From Pseudarthrobacter sp. NS4 (GTDB lineage: Bacteria; Actinomycetota; Actinomycetes; Actinomycetales; Micrococcaceae): a stretch of DNA of 64,000 nucleotides. The DNA lies in NCBI RefSeq assembly GCF_024758005.1, contig NZ_CP103288.1, positions 496,001-560,000 of the forward strand, written 5' to 3'. Shown piece after piece: positions 54,885 through 63,693 of this stretch (positions are counted from its first letter, which is position 1; the number at the start of each line of letters is the position of its first letter). The notes beneath the pieces were generated by a model, which did not search any database, was not told where the DNA came from, and saw only the letters and a list, made by a program, of their open reading frames with translations. A program made the position numbers and the translations under genes.

Positions 54885-56638
54885 TGGCCACCTTCCACGA
54901 CACCCCTGCCGGCGGGATCCCGGAGGAGGCCCGCATCCTCATCTCCGGCGGCGGCCCCAGCGGATTGTTCCTGGCCCTGGACCTCGCTTCCCACGGTATC
55001 CCCAGCACCGTCATTGAGCCCCGCACCACCGTGGACCACACCCGCCCGCGGGCCAAGACCACCAACGCCCGCACCATGACCCACCTGCACCGGCTCGGAC
55101 TCGCGGACGCGCTCCGGAGGGCCTCGCCGCTCCCGGTGGACTACGCACAGGACGTCATCTTCTGCACCGCCCTCACAGGGCCCGCCGCGCATGAGCTGCG
55201 GCGCTTCCGGAACGCCTTCCAGCTGAACCCCGGCCGGTACGGTCCGCAGCCCGAATGCGGGCAGCAGGTCCCGCAGCCGGTCCTGGAAGAGGTGCTCCGC
55301 GACGCAGCGGCAGGCAATCGGCTGGTCACCTTCCTTACCGGCTGGTCAGTAACAGAGGTTTCAGGCGGGCAAGCCCCTTACGCCATCACGGTCTCCAACC
55401 CCTCGGACGAACGCCGGACCATCACCACGGATTTCGTGATCGGGGCCGACGGCGGATCCTCCGCCGTGCGGCGCAGCCTGGGGATCAGGCTGGAAGGTGG
55501 CTCCGCGGCGCTGTCCAACATCAGCATCCTCTTCCGTTCCAGCCAACTTGCCTCGGCCGTGACGCTGGACCCCGCGGTCCAGTACTGGGTGGTGGGGCAG
55601 GACGCGGCAGGGATGGTGGGCCCGATGGACCTTAAGGACACCTGGTGGGCCATTGTGCAGGGGGTGGACCCGGACAGGGAAGTGGGCCAGGAGGAGGCCG
55701 GCGCCATGGTGCGGTCCCTGGTGGGTTCGGACGTCGACATCGACGTGCTCGCCACGGACCCGTGGACCGCCCGTATGCTGCTGGCTCCCGAATACAGCCG
55801 CGGCAATATCTTCCTGGTGGGCGACGCTGCCCATCTCAACCCGCCATGGGGCGGCCACGGCTTCAACACCTGCATAGGCGACGCCGCCAACCTGGCATGG
55901 AAGCTCGCTGCCGTCATCAAGGGATGGGGCGGGCCCTCGCTTCTGGCCAGCTACGGGGACGAGCGCAGGCCGGTGGCCGCCCGCACCATCCGGGACGCTG
56001 CGGCCAACGGCAAGGCCCTGGCCTACCATTTCGCCGACCCCGGCCTCACTTCAGAAGGCGCCGCAGGTGAAGCGGCCCGGCAGGCGGCACACCGGGCGCT
56101 CGCCGTGAAGCAAAGCGAGTTCGATTCCCTGGGCCTGGTTCTCGGTTATGCCTACGCTGATTCGTCCGTGGTGGTGCCCGACGGCTCGCCCGTTCCCGCT
56201 GAGGACCCCATCCGCTATATTCCCAGCGCCAGCCCGGGCGCCCTGTTGCCCCACGTGTGGCTGGAAGATGCCACCTCGGTCTATGGCCGGCTGGGCCAGG
56301 GCTTCACCCTGCTGGTAGATGCCGGCGCGCTGGGCCGGGTGCCGGAAGCCGAGGGTTTTGCAGCGGTTCTGGAGGCTGGTGCCCGGCAGGGCATCCCGGT
56401 GACCATTGCCGCCGTCGGACCCGCAGACGACGGCACTCCGCTGTCCGAAGTGTGGGGAACGGAAGCTGTGCTGGTCCGCCCGGACCAGCATGTGGCCTGG
56501 CGCGGCAGCTCCCCCGGGGCTGCCGCCGCAGCACTGTCCATCGCCGCCGGCTGGCCGGCATCCCAACAGCCGCCATCCCAGGATCCGGCATCCCAAGACC
56601 AGTTCAGGAGTACCCGTGTCGACGCTGTCATTCCGTGA
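54884..56638 (+). CDS. FAD-dependent aromatic monooxygenase (PheA/TfdB/MhpA type)
   Basis: The 584-residue flavoprotein has the dinucleotide-binding GGGPSGLFLALDLASHG, the DG motif GADGGSSAVRRSLGI and the GD motif FLVGDAAHLNPPWGGHGFNT. A thioredoxin-like C-terminal domain, typical of phenol hydroxylase-like enzymes, follows. It overlaps both neighbours. It should hydroxylate a phenolic ring with NAD(P)H. Candidate substrates are phloroglucinol carboxylate, phloroglucinol, or the flavonoid A-ring itself; the sequence does not decide. Confidence 0.9.
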   Translation: MATFHDTPAGGIPEEARILISGGGPSGLFLALDLASHGIPSTVIEPRTTVDHTRPRAKTTNARTMTHLHRLGLADALRRASPLPVDYAQDVIFCTALTGPAAHELRRFRNAFQLNPGRYGPQPECGQQVPQPVLEEVLRDAAAGNRLVTFLTGWSVTEVSGGQAPYAITVSNPSDERRTITTDFVIGADGGSSAVRRSLGIRLEGGSAALSNISILFRSSQLASAVTLDPAVQYWVVGQDAAGMVGPMDLKDTWWAIVQGVDPDREVGQEEAGAMVRSLVGSDVDIDVLATDPWTARMLLAPEYSRGNIFLVGDAAHLNPPWGGHGFNTCIGDAANLAWKLAAVIKGWGGPSLLASYGDERRPVAARTIRDAAANGKALAYHFADPGLTSEGAAGEAARQAAHRALAVKQSEFDSLGLVLGYAYADSSVVVPDGSPVPAEDPIRYIPSASPGALLPHVWLEDATSVYGRLGQGFTLLVDAGALGRVPEAEGFAAVLEAGARQGIPVTIAAVGPADDGTPLSEVWGTEAVLVRPDQHVAWRGSSPGAAAAALSIAAGWPASQQPPSQDPASQDQFRSTRVDAVIP

Positions 56639-57854
56639 CTTCCTTTTTGCCCCGGACCACCCGCGGGTGGCGGAAATCCGCGGCCTGAATGCCCGTGAAT
56701 ACGCTGAAGCAGCGAAAACCGATTCCTTCGCGGGGCCCATGATCGAGGGCTGGACAAAGCTGTATCCGCAGGCTTTCACCGGCATCACCAGCGACGGTGT
56801 CCGCCGCGAGGGCCTGTATCCGCTCACCGCCGCACGTCCCGGTGAGGAGGCGCCGACCGCGGAAATGGTGGCGGCAGCGGGCAAGCTCCTCGGTGCGGTT
56901 ACCGCCGAGCAGAAGCGCAGGCTTTGCTACGCCGTGGATGCGCCGGAGTGGCAGAGCTGGGCCAACCCTGAGTTCATGCAGCACGACACCGGGCTCCGGC
57001 TGGATGAAATGGATCCGCCGGTCCGCGACGCCGCGCTCGCATTGGTGGAGGCTGGCCTGAGCGCCGAGGGCTACGAACTGGTGCGGAACCTGATGCGGAT
57101 CAACGGTTTCCTCGGAGATCTGGTGGAGCTGCCGCTGCTGATGAACGAGTTCAGCTACAACGTGGCCCTTTATGGCGAGCCGTCGGAGACTGAGCCGTGG
57201 GGGTGGCAGATCTTTGGCCACCACGCCGCGCTGAACTGCCTGGTGGCCGGGACGCAGCTGGTGATCTCGCCCGTGTTCATGGGTGCCGAACCGGACATGA
57301 TCGACGACGGCCCGCACAAGGGCGTCAAGGTGTTCAAGGAGCGCATTGGGCTGGCCCGGCAGCTGATGGCTGCGCTCCCGGAGGACCTTCGGGCGCAGGC
57401 TACGGTATACCGGGAGATGGTGGACCCGGCCATGCCGGAGGGCCGGATCCACCCGGGCGACGAACGCCACCTCGGGGGCTGCTTCCAGGACAACCGCGTG
57501 ATCCCGTACGAGGGCATCCGGGTAGCTGACATGCCGGCAGAAGCCCGCGTGGTGCTGGACGCCGTGGTGGACGACTTTATTGCCTATCTCCCGGACGGCC
57601 CAAGGGCTGCCCGCCGCCGGGAGATCCAGGAGCGCTACACTGAAAGCTTCTTCAGCTGGATAGGCGGCTGGAAAGGTGAAGAGGCGTTCTACTTCCGGCT
57701 GCAGAGCCCGGTGGTGGTACTGGAACTCGACCATCACACCGGCGTGTTCCTGAGCAACGACGAGCCCGCACCGTTCCACATGCACACTGTGGTCCGCACC
57801 CCCAACGGCAACGACTATGGCCGTGAACTTGTGAAGCAGGCCTGGAACAGCTGA
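56616..57854 (+). CDS. DUF3500 domain protein
   Basis: The protein is 412 residues from GTG 56616, which follows AGGAG and overlaps the monooxygenase end by 23 bp. It matches DUF3500 in form: LLMNEFSYNVALYGEPSETE, then PWGWQIFGHHAALNCLVAGT, and VVLELDHHTGVF near the end, with several conserved His and Trp. The family has no established biochemical role that I know. Translational coupling to an FAD monooxygenase, FAH protein and esterase in a phenolic island suggests an enzyme acting on a pathway intermediate, perhaps metal-dependent. Confidence 0.88.
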   Translation: MSTLSFRDFLFAPDHPRVAEIRGLNAREYAEAAKTDSFAGPMIEGWTKLYPQAFTGITSDGVRREGLYPLTAARPGEEAPTAEMVAAAGKLLGAVTAEQKRRLCYAVDAPEWQSWANPEFMQHDTGLRLDEMDPPVRDAALALVEAGLSAEGYELVRNLMRINGFLGDLVELPLLMNEFSYNVALYGEPSETEPWGWQIFGHHAALNCLVAGTQLVISPVFMGAEPDMIDDGPHKGVKVFKERIGLARQLMAALPEDLRAQATVYREMVDPAMPEGRIHPGDERHLGGCFQDNRVIPYEGIRVADMPAEARVVLDAVVDDFIAYLPDGPRAARRREIQERYTESFFSWIGGWKGEEAFYFRLQSPVVVLELDHHTGVFLSNDEPAPFHMHTVVRTPNGNDYGRELVKQAWNS

Positions 57855-57866
57855 TCCCGTGGCGAC

Positions 57867-57902
57867 AAGAAGGCCCGGACTTTTGAAAGTCCGGGCCTTC
57901 TT
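57867..57902. terminator. Bidirectional terminator between DUF3500 and quercetinase genes
   Basis: AAGAAGGCCCGGACT (57867-57881) pairs perfectly with AGTCCGGGCCTTCTT (57888-57902), loop TTTGAA. TTGTTG follows. It separates the two convergent island units. Confidence 0.88.
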
Positions 57903-57918
57903 GTTGCCGTGGAAAAAG

Positions 57919-58989
57919 CTAGGAGATTTCGAGTGCCGTCCGGCGCTGGGGCGGGGGGCCCACCACTGTCAGGTCCATTTCGGCCTGGGCCCGGCCGAAG
58001 CCTTCCATGTCCATGTAGGGCTCGCCGCCCTCGGTGTACATGTAGTCCTCGGTGGGCTTGTTGAAGTACTCGAAGAATCCGTTGAAGACCGACGGGGTCA
58101 GGAAGCCCACCATCTGGGTGTTGTGGGAATCCAGGGCGAAGGAGTGGATGGTGCCGGCAGGGGCGTGCACGAAGTCGCCCTTGGTCAGCAGCATTTCGCG
58201 TCCGTTGGCGTACATCCACATCCGGCCTTCGGTGACGAGGAAGTTCTCAGTGTGCTCCGAGTGGAAGTGCAGCGGGATATAGGGCGTCTTGGCTCCCTTG
58301 GTGTGCACTGCAAAGTAGTTTGAGCCGGTGTTGGCCGGCCGTGACAGGTAGGTGAACATGGTCTGGTAGCTGACCAGGCGCTCGCCTTCGTGGGCGCTGA
58401 GGAAGTAGGGGCTCTGCGTGGGCGGCAGGCCGGCGTCGCGCTTGAACGCGGGAGTGACCCGCTCCACGTCAGGGAAGGAGATGCCGAACTCGGCCCCCAC
58501 CTCAGCCTGCTCCTGCCGGCTTGCCGTGTGGCCGGCACGGACAGGCGGGACGTGGGAATCAATGGGCGTCCCCACCCGCTCGTAGTACGCCTCGCCGCCG
58601 CCGGGGGTCATCCAGTTCAGGAACCGGGTGTAAGGGCTGGCCATCCGGTAGGCGTGCGGGGTGCCCGGCGGGATCACAACCGAGTCTCCCGGCGTGAGGA
58701 TCCGGCTTTCACCGGGAAGCCAGACGTGCAGGATGCCATCAAAGACGTAGAGGGTCTTGTGTTCCACCTTGTGGCTGACGAACGGCGATTCCGCACCCAT
58801 GCCGCCGGAGATATAGGCCGCACTGAAGATGCCGCCGGTGTCCGCTGCCCGGGCAATCACCGTCACCAGCTGGCCGTTGATTTCGTAGCGTGCGCCCTCG
58901 CCGGACGCCATGTAATACGGGACCGCTTCGCCGGGCAGCACGTTGGCTGCCGGGAGCTGGGTGTTCATTTCCTCAACGCTGAGGGACAT
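57919..58989 (-). CDS. Quercetin 2,3-dioxygenase-like bicupin
   Basis: The 356-residue bicupin resembles bacterial quercetinases over both halves: PYYMASGEGARYEINGQLVT, IPPGTPHAYRMASPYTR and ALDSHNTQMVGFLTPSVFN. Quercetinase opens the flavonol heterocycle with O2, releasing CO and a depside. The C-terminal cupin has an intact metal site (His241, His243, Glu248, His282). The N-terminal one is altered: of the usual HxH...E only His73 and His112 remain, with Val71 and Lys78 at the other ligand positions. GAAGGAAACC precedes the ATG. An IclR-type operator lies 85 bp upstream. Other flavonols or a related cupin substrate are possible. Confidence 0.85.
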   Translation of the reverse strand: MSLSVEEMNTQLPAANVLPGEAVPYYMASGEGARYEINGQLVTVIARAADTGGIFSAAYISGGMGAESPFVSHKVEHKTLYVFDGILHVWLPGESRILTPGDSVVIPPGTPHAYRMASPYTRFLNWMTPGGGEAYYERVGTPIDSHVPPVRAGHTASRQEQAEVGAEFGISFPDVERVTPAFKRDAGLPPTQSPYFLSAHEGERLVSYQTMFTYLSRPANTGSNYFAVHTKGAKTPYIPLHFHSEHTENFLVTEGRMWMYANGREMLLTKGDFVHAPAGTIHSFALDSHNTQMVGFLTPSVFNGFFEYFNKPTEDYMYTEGGEPYMDMEGFGRAQAEMDLTVVGPPPQRRTALEIS

Positions 58990-59073
58990 GGTTTCCTTCT
59001 TTCCAGTCGGCCGGCACTTGCCGGAGCGTGACCTACATCATGGCTGGCGCAAGGGCGCCCCCACGACCGGAAA

Positions 59074-59088
59074 TTCCATTGGATGAAA
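59074..59088 (-). promoter_or_regulatory. IclR-type operator, site 4 (before the quercetinase gene)
   Basis: Read on the gene's strand this is TTTCA-TCCAA-TGGAA, differing from site 1 at two positions. It lies 85 bp upstream of the ATG at 58989. Confidence 0.65.
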
Positions 59089-59160
59089 CCAAATTCGTGC
59101 ATGCTGTGATTTTCCGGCGGAAGCGGCCCGGGACCCGCTTCCGCCCGACAGGTGCTCCCG

Positions 59161-59460
59161 TTAGGACTCGCACTCCCGGCAGTATTTGTTGCCGTCCTTT
59201 TCCCGGGCCAACTGGCTGCGGTGGTGAACCAGGAAGCAGGACATGCAGGTGAATTCGTCTGCCTGCACCGGCACCACCTGGATCTGGAGTTCCTCATTGG
59301 AGAGGTCGGCTCCGGGCAATTCAAAGCTGTCCGCGAGGTCCGTCTCGTCCACGTCGGGGGTGGCCTCCCGCCGGCCGGGCTTCTCGGTCTTTAGCTCCTC
59401 CAGGGCGACGTTCGGTTCTTCCTCCGGCGTCACCCGCGGGGCGTCATAGTCAACTGCCAT
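59161..59460 (-). CDS. DUF4193 protein
   Basis: The 99-residue protein starts MAVDYDAPRVTPEEEPNVAL at the ATG at 59460; a longer frame upstream is not needed. The acidic middle and the cysteine pairs CMSC and CREC (about 75-97) form a probable zinc site typical of DUF4193. Such proteins are widespread and conserved in actinobacteria and of unknown function. It appears to be a core gene, marking the right edge of the phenolic island. Confidence 0.9.
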   Translation of the reverse strand: MAVDYDAPRVTPEEEPNVALEELKTEKPGRREATPDVDETDLADSFELPGADLSNEELQIQVVPVQADEFTCMSCFLVHHRSQLAREKDGNKYCRECES

Positions 59461-59567
59461 TGGTGCGCTCTCCTGTCCGGCTGTTGGTGCCCAGATTGTT
59501 CTGAACAGAGCTGAAACCCGGGGTGGTCCCAAGATATTCCCGGAGCTTACAAGATACCCGCCGTTGG

Positions 59568-60548
59568 TCAAGACGCTTCGGGCAGCTCCTCCGGAGGCAG
59601 GGTTTCCAGTTCGGCCAGGGTTACCAGTTCATCCAGGGTTGGCGGATTGGCCCCCTGCCGGCGGACGGTGATGGCGGCAGCCCGGGAAGCGAGGATCCCC
59701 AGGTTCTCCACGGCTTCCCTGCCCAGGCCATCGGTGCCCCTGGTCAGCAGCCCGTAGATCAGGGCAGCCATGTAGGAATCACCGGCACCGATGGTGTCAG
59801 CCACCATGGACGGCAATGATGGGACATGCAGGGTGGCGGATCCGGTGGTTAGCAACGATCCTTCCGGCCCCCGCGTCACCACCGCGAGCTGGGCGCCCAG
59901 GCGGATAACGCGAGCGGCTGCATCCTCGACGCTGCGGCCCGGGTACAGCCAGGCAGCATCCTCATCACTTAGCTTCACCACGTCCGTCAGCGGGACCAGG
60001 TCCTCGAACAGGGCCAGCGCTTCGGTGTGGCTGCCCAGCAGCGCCGGGCGGATGTTGGGATCATAGGTGACCATGCACTCGCGGTGCGATTGCTCCAAAA
60101 GTCCCCGCACCGCCGTCGCACCCGGTGCCAGGAACGTGGCGATGGAACCCGTGTGGAGAATCCTTGGCAGGAACTGCGGCGCCACCGGCGCGAGCTCCCA
60201 TGCGATGTCGAAGTGGTAGTCGGCGGACCCGTCCGCCGCGATGGTGGCGGTGGCCGAGGCCGTGCGCCCGGCGGACCGTGACCCGGGCAGGAGTTCGACG
60301 CCGGCACGGGCCAGGTGCTCTTCGATCGCTTGTCCGCGGCTATCGGGGCCCAAGGAGGTGAGCAGTGCCGTCGGCACGCCGAGGCGGCCCAGGCCGTAGG
60401 CGACGTTGGCGGGGGAGCCGCCCGGATGTTCAATGGTGCCGTCAGGCGTGGTGACGACGTCCACCAGTGCTTCGCCGATGACCACGACGTCGGGCGTCAC
60501 CTGGGGGACACCTGTTCCGGGGGCGGGGCGTAAGGATTCTGGGCGCAT
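59568..60548 (-). CDS. PfkB-family sugar kinase, probable fructokinase
   Basis: The 326-residue kinase has the N-terminal DVVVIGEALVDVV and GGSPANVAYGLGRLG motif and the C-terminal PfkB signature MVADTIGAGDSYMAALIYG with the catalytic Asp. AAAGG precedes the ATG at 60548. It lies downstream of a fructose-type ABC transporter and probably phosphorylates the imported sugar. A hairpin between them may lower its expression. Ribokinase activity is the alternative. Confidence 0.9.
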   Translation of the reverse strand: MRPESLRPAPGTGVPQVTPDVVVIGEALVDVVTTPDGTIEHPGGSPANVAYGLGRLGVPTALLTSLGPDSRGQAIEEHLARAGVELLPGSRSAGRTASATATIAADGSADYHFDIAWELAPVAPQFLPRILHTGSIATFLAPGATAVRGLLEQSHRECMVTYDPNIRPALLGSHTEALALFEDLVPLTDVVKLSDEDAAWLYPGRSVEDAAARVIRLGAQLAVVTRGPEGSLLTTGSATLHVPSLPSMVADTIGAGDSYMAALIYGLLTRGTDGLGREAVENLGILASRAAAITVRRQGANPPTLDELVTLAELETLPPEELPEAS

Positions 60549-60569
60549 GGGGGAATGCCTTTCATGGAG

Positions 60570-60617
60570 CCGTCCGCGGGCCAGGCCACCCGGAAGGGTG
60601 TGCGGGCCCGCGGACGG
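60570..60617 (-). terminator. Hairpin between the ABC transporter and kinase genes
   Basis: CCGTCCGCGGGCC (60570-60582) pairs with GGCCCGCGGACGG (60605-60617), a 13-bp perfect stem. It lies 23 bp after the ATPase stop on the minus strand. It may be a terminator or a partial attenuator ahead of the kinase. Confidence 0.75.
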
Positions 60618-60640
60618 AGGATGGGGTTGGGGGATTACGG

Positions 60641-61435
60641 TCAGGCCGTTGCGGCACCTGTCATGATGGCTACCGCGTCCGTCATGGAGTGGGACTGCGG
60701 GGTGATTGTGGCCGCACATTTGCCGAGCCGCTGGATATGGATCCTGTCCGCCACGTCGAAGACATGCGGCATGTTGTGGCTGATCAGGATGACAGGCAGC
60801 CCGCGGTCGCGAAGGTCCCGGACCAGCTGCAGGACCTGGTTCGATTCACGTACGCCAAGTGCCGCCGTCGGTTCATCCAGCACCACCACCTTGGAACCGA
60901 AAGCCGCGGCGCGGGCCACGGCCACGGCCTGGCGCTGGCCGCCGGAGAGGTTCTCCACCGGCACCGTCACGTCCTGGAGGGTGGAAATGCCCAGCCGGGT
61001 GAGCTCCTCTTTTGCCTTGCGCCGCATCCCCTTGGTGTCCAGCACCCGGAAGATCTTCCCCAACGGGCCGGCCACCCGTTCCTCCCGCCCCAGGAACAGG
61101 TTGGACGCCACGTCCAGTGCAGGAGAAACGGCGAGGTTCTGGTACACGGTCTCGATGCCGTGGGCCCGGGCATCCTGTGGACGCTTGAAGTGCACCTGTT
61201 CGCCGGAAACCAGCAACTCGCCGGAATCCGGGATCTCGGCGCCGGTGAGGCATTTGATCAGGGTCGATTTGCCGGCCCCGTTGTCACCGATCACGGCCAG
61301 CACCTCACCGGGGTAGAGGTCCAGGCTCACGCCGTCCAGGCCCACCACCCTGCCGAAGGTCTTCACGAGGTTCCGTGCCTGCAGGATGGGTTGGCGGACG
61401 TTTGTGCCTGCCGGCTCCATGGAGGTGGCGGTCAT
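60641..61435 (-). CDS. frcA: Sugar ABC transporter ATPase (FrcA-like)
   Basis: The 264-residue single-domain ATPase has Walker A GDNGAGKST, Q-loop VYQNLAV, signature LSGGQRQAV, Walker B VVVLDEPTAAL and the ISHNM switch region. RbsA-type ATPases are usually double-length; a single domain is characteristic of FrcA-like systems. AAAGG precedes the ATG, which overlaps the permease stop (ATGA). It powers uptake of fructose or a similar monosaccharide. Confidence 0.88.
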   Translation of the reverse strand: MTATSMEPAGTNVRQPILQARNLVKTFGRVVGLDGVSLDLYPGEVLAVIGDNGAGKSTLIKCLTGAEIPDSGELLVSGEQVHFKRPQDARAHGIETVYQNLAVSPALDVASNLFLGREERVAGPLGKIFRVLDTKGMRRKAKEELTRLGISTLQDVTVPVENLSGGQRQAVAVARAAAFGSKVVVLDEPTAALGVRESNQVLQLVRDLRDRGLPVILISHNMPHVFDVADRIHIQRLGKCAATITPQSHSMTDAVAIMTGAATA

Positions 61436-62493
61436 GACTTCACCTTTCGGATCCACTGGTCGATGGACACAGCGAGGATGATAAGGACGCCCACAGCGAG
61501 GGTCTGGTACAGCACGTCCAGCCCTGCCAGGGAGAGTCCGTTGCGGAACACGCCCACAATCAGAGCCCCCAGCAGCGAACCCCAGATGGAGCCGCGGCCA
61601 CCAAAGAGGCTGGTGCCGCCAATCACGACGGCGGTGATCGAGTCGAGGTTCAGGTCCACGCCCGCGTTGGGGCTGGCGGCGTTCGTGCGGCCGATCTGGA
61701 TCCACGCGCCAACGGCCAGTACAGCGCCGGCAGCGAGGTAGACGCTCATGAGGACGCGGTTGACGGGGATGCCGGCGAGGCGGGCAGCTTCCTTGTCGTC
61801 ACCGACGGCGTAGACGTGGCGGCCCCAGGCGGTCTTGCCCAGGATGAACGCCACGGCAACGTAGAGCAGGAGCATCATCACCACGCCGGTGGAGATGCGG
61901 ACCGGTCCTACGGGGAAGGTGCTTCCGGTCCAGGTGAGCAGGTCCGGCATGCTGGAGCCGCGCACCGTGGAACCGCTCGAATACAGCAGGGTGAGGGCAA
62001 TGAAGATGTTCAGGGTTCCCAGTGTGACGATGAACGGCGGCAACCGGAACCTGGTGACCAGGAAGCCGTTCAGCGCGCCGGCGGCGAGGCCCACCGCCAG
62101 GCCCAGGAGGAGGGCGAGGGGGCCGGGGACGCCGCTGCCCACGGACAGTTGCGCCACCACCATGGACGCGAGGATCATGACGGCACCGACGGACAGGTCA
62201 ATGCCGGCGGTGAGGATGATCAGGGTCTGCGCTATGGCCAGGGTGCCAACCACGGACACCTGCTGCGTAATCAGCGACAGGTTTTCGAAGCGGAGGAACC
62301 TGTCGTTGAGGAGGCCGAACACCACGACGGCGACAATCAGGACGATCGCCGGGCTGAGGGCAGGGTAGCGGTGGAGGATGTTCCGGAGGCGGCTAAGCGG
62401 GGTTTGCCGGTCGAGGAATTCCCCGGCCAGGTCGGTGTGCCCTGCCGCGGGCGGTCCTGCGGTCTGTTGTTGGGTCACTGGTGCTCCTGACAT
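61432..62493 (-). CDS. frcC: Sugar ABC transporter permease (FrcC/RbsC-like)
   Basis: The 353-residue membrane protein has about nine helices and the BPD_transp_2 motifs ILTAGIDLSVGAVMILASMV, GALNGFLVTRFRLPPFIVTL and AVVIGGTSLFGGRGSIWGS. It follows the binding-protein gene by 15 bp and overlaps the ATPase gene. Partner of FrcB and FrcA in the importer. Confidence 0.9.
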   Translation of the reverse strand: MSGAPVTQQQTAGPPAAGHTDLAGEFLDRQTPLSRLRNILHRYPALSPAIVLIVAVVVFGLLNDRFLRFENLSLITQQVSVVGTLAIAQTLIILTAGIDLSVGAVMILASMVVAQLSVGSGVPGPLALLLGLAVGLAAGALNGFLVTRFRLPPFIVTLGTLNIFIALTLLYSSGSTVRGSSMPDLLTWTGSTFPVGPVRISTGVVMMLLLYVAVAFILGKTAWGRHVYAVGDDKEAARLAGIPVNRVLMSVYLAAGAVLAVGAWIQIGRTNAASPNAGVDLNLDSITAVVIGGTSLFGGRGSIWGSLLGALIVGVFRNGLSLAGLDVLYQTLAVGVLIILAVSIDQWIRKVKS

Positions 62494-62508
62494 TGGTGAT
62501 CGCCCTGC

Positions 62509-63624
62509 CTACTTGCCCCAGCAGATATCGCTGGCTTCGGTGGTGGTGATGCTCTCGACGCCTTCGGCCGGCTTGTCCGTTACGAGTTCCACGCCCGTGT
62601 TGAAGAAGTCCAGGCCCTCGGTGTTGGCCGGCTTCTTGCCTGTCCTGGCCAGTTCCACAATGGCCTTTACCCCCATTTCGGCCATCTTCACCGGATACTG
62701 CTGCGCAGTGGCCCCGATGACGCCGGACTTGACGTTGTCGACGCCGGCGCAGCCGCCGTCGACGGAAACGATCAGGACGTCCTTCTCCTTGCCGGCGGAC
62801 TTCAGGGCTTCGTAGGCGCCGGCCGCTGCGGGTTCGTTGATGGTGTACACCACGTTGATGTTGGGATTTTTGGAGAGCAGGGTTTCCATGCCGGTACGCC
62901 CGGCGTCCTCGGCTCCCTGCGAGGCCTGGCTGCCGACGATCTCGTACTCGCCGCCCTTGCCCCCGGTGTACTTGCCGGTCTTGGCTTCGTCCCCGTTCTT
63001 CTTCGCGTCTGCGGTGTCGATGCCCAGCCCGCTCAGGAAGCCCTGGTCACGGTTGTAGTCCACGGAGACCACCTTGTCGTCGAACAGGTCCAGCAGCGCG
63101 ATGGTTGCCTTCTTGCCGTCCAGTTGCGCTGCGGCCCACTTGCCGATCAGCTCGCCCGCAGCGAAGTTGTCCGTGGCGAAGGTGATGTCCGCGGCGTCCG
63201 CCGGGTCCGGCGGGGTGTCCAGGGCAATCACGAACAGGCCGGCGTCCTTGGCCTTCTGCAGTGCGTCGACGACGGAGGGGCCGTTGGGGGTGATCAGGAT
63301 GCCTTTGTCTCCCTTGGAGATGGCGTTCTCGATGGCCTGGATCTGCGTGTCCTCGTCGCCGTCGGCCTTTCCGGCCGCGAGCTTCAGGTCCACGCCGTCT
63401 GCCTCCGCTGCCTTCCTGGCGCCTTCCTGCATGGAGACGAAGAACGGGTTGGTGGTGGTCTTGACGATCAGGGAGACGCCCTCCTTTTCGTCGCCGGAGC
63501 CGTCGGTGCTGGAACCCGGGCTGGAGCTCCCGCCGCAGGCGGCCAGGCCAAGGGTGCCAAGTGTCAGTACTGCACCTGCGGCCATCAGGCGGCGGGCGAT
63601 GGAGCGGGAGGGAGTGGAACTCAT
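62509..63624 (-). CDS. frcB: Fructose/ribose-type sugar-binding lipoprotein (FrcB-like)
   Basis: The 371-residue protein has a lipobox LAAC near residue 30 and a family 2 periplasmic-binding fold: [60 protein letters not shown] and [20 protein letters not shown]. The last two blocks are close to FrcB fructose-binding proteins. CAGGAG precedes the ATG. It heads the operon and is divergent from a LacI gene, with shared operators between. Confidence 0.9.
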   Translation of the reverse strand: MSSTPSRSIARRLMAAGAVLTLGTLGLAACGGSSSPGSSTDGSGDEKEGVSLIVKTTTNPFFVSMQEGARKAAEADGVDLKLAAGKADGDEDTQIQAIENAISKGDKGILITPNGPSVVDALQKAKDAGLFVIALDTPPDPADAADITFATDNFAAGELIGKWAAAQLDGKKATIALLDLFDDKVVSVDYNRDQGFLSGLGIDTADAKKNGDEAKTGKYTGGKGGEYEIVGSQASQGAEDAGRTGMETLLSKNPNINVVYTINEPAAAGAYEALKSAGKEKDVLIVSVDGGCAGVDNVKSGVIGATAQQYPVKMAEMGVKAIVELARTGKKPANTEGLDFFNTGVELVTDKPAEGVESITTTEASDICWGK

Positions 63625-63673
63625 CTTTGAATCTCCTGTTTCTCAAGCGCTGGTTCTGAACAGCTACGTTTCA

Positions 63674-63687
63674 TGACAACGATGTCA
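63674..63687. promoter_or_regulatory. LacI-type operator 1 in the frcB-lacI intergenic region
   Basis: TGACAACGATGTCA is a CG-centred near-palindrome lying just downstream of the frcB -10 box. A second copy, identical over 13 bases, overlaps the start of the LacI gene at 63752. Confidence 0.75.
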
Positions 63688-63693
63688 GGCCTC

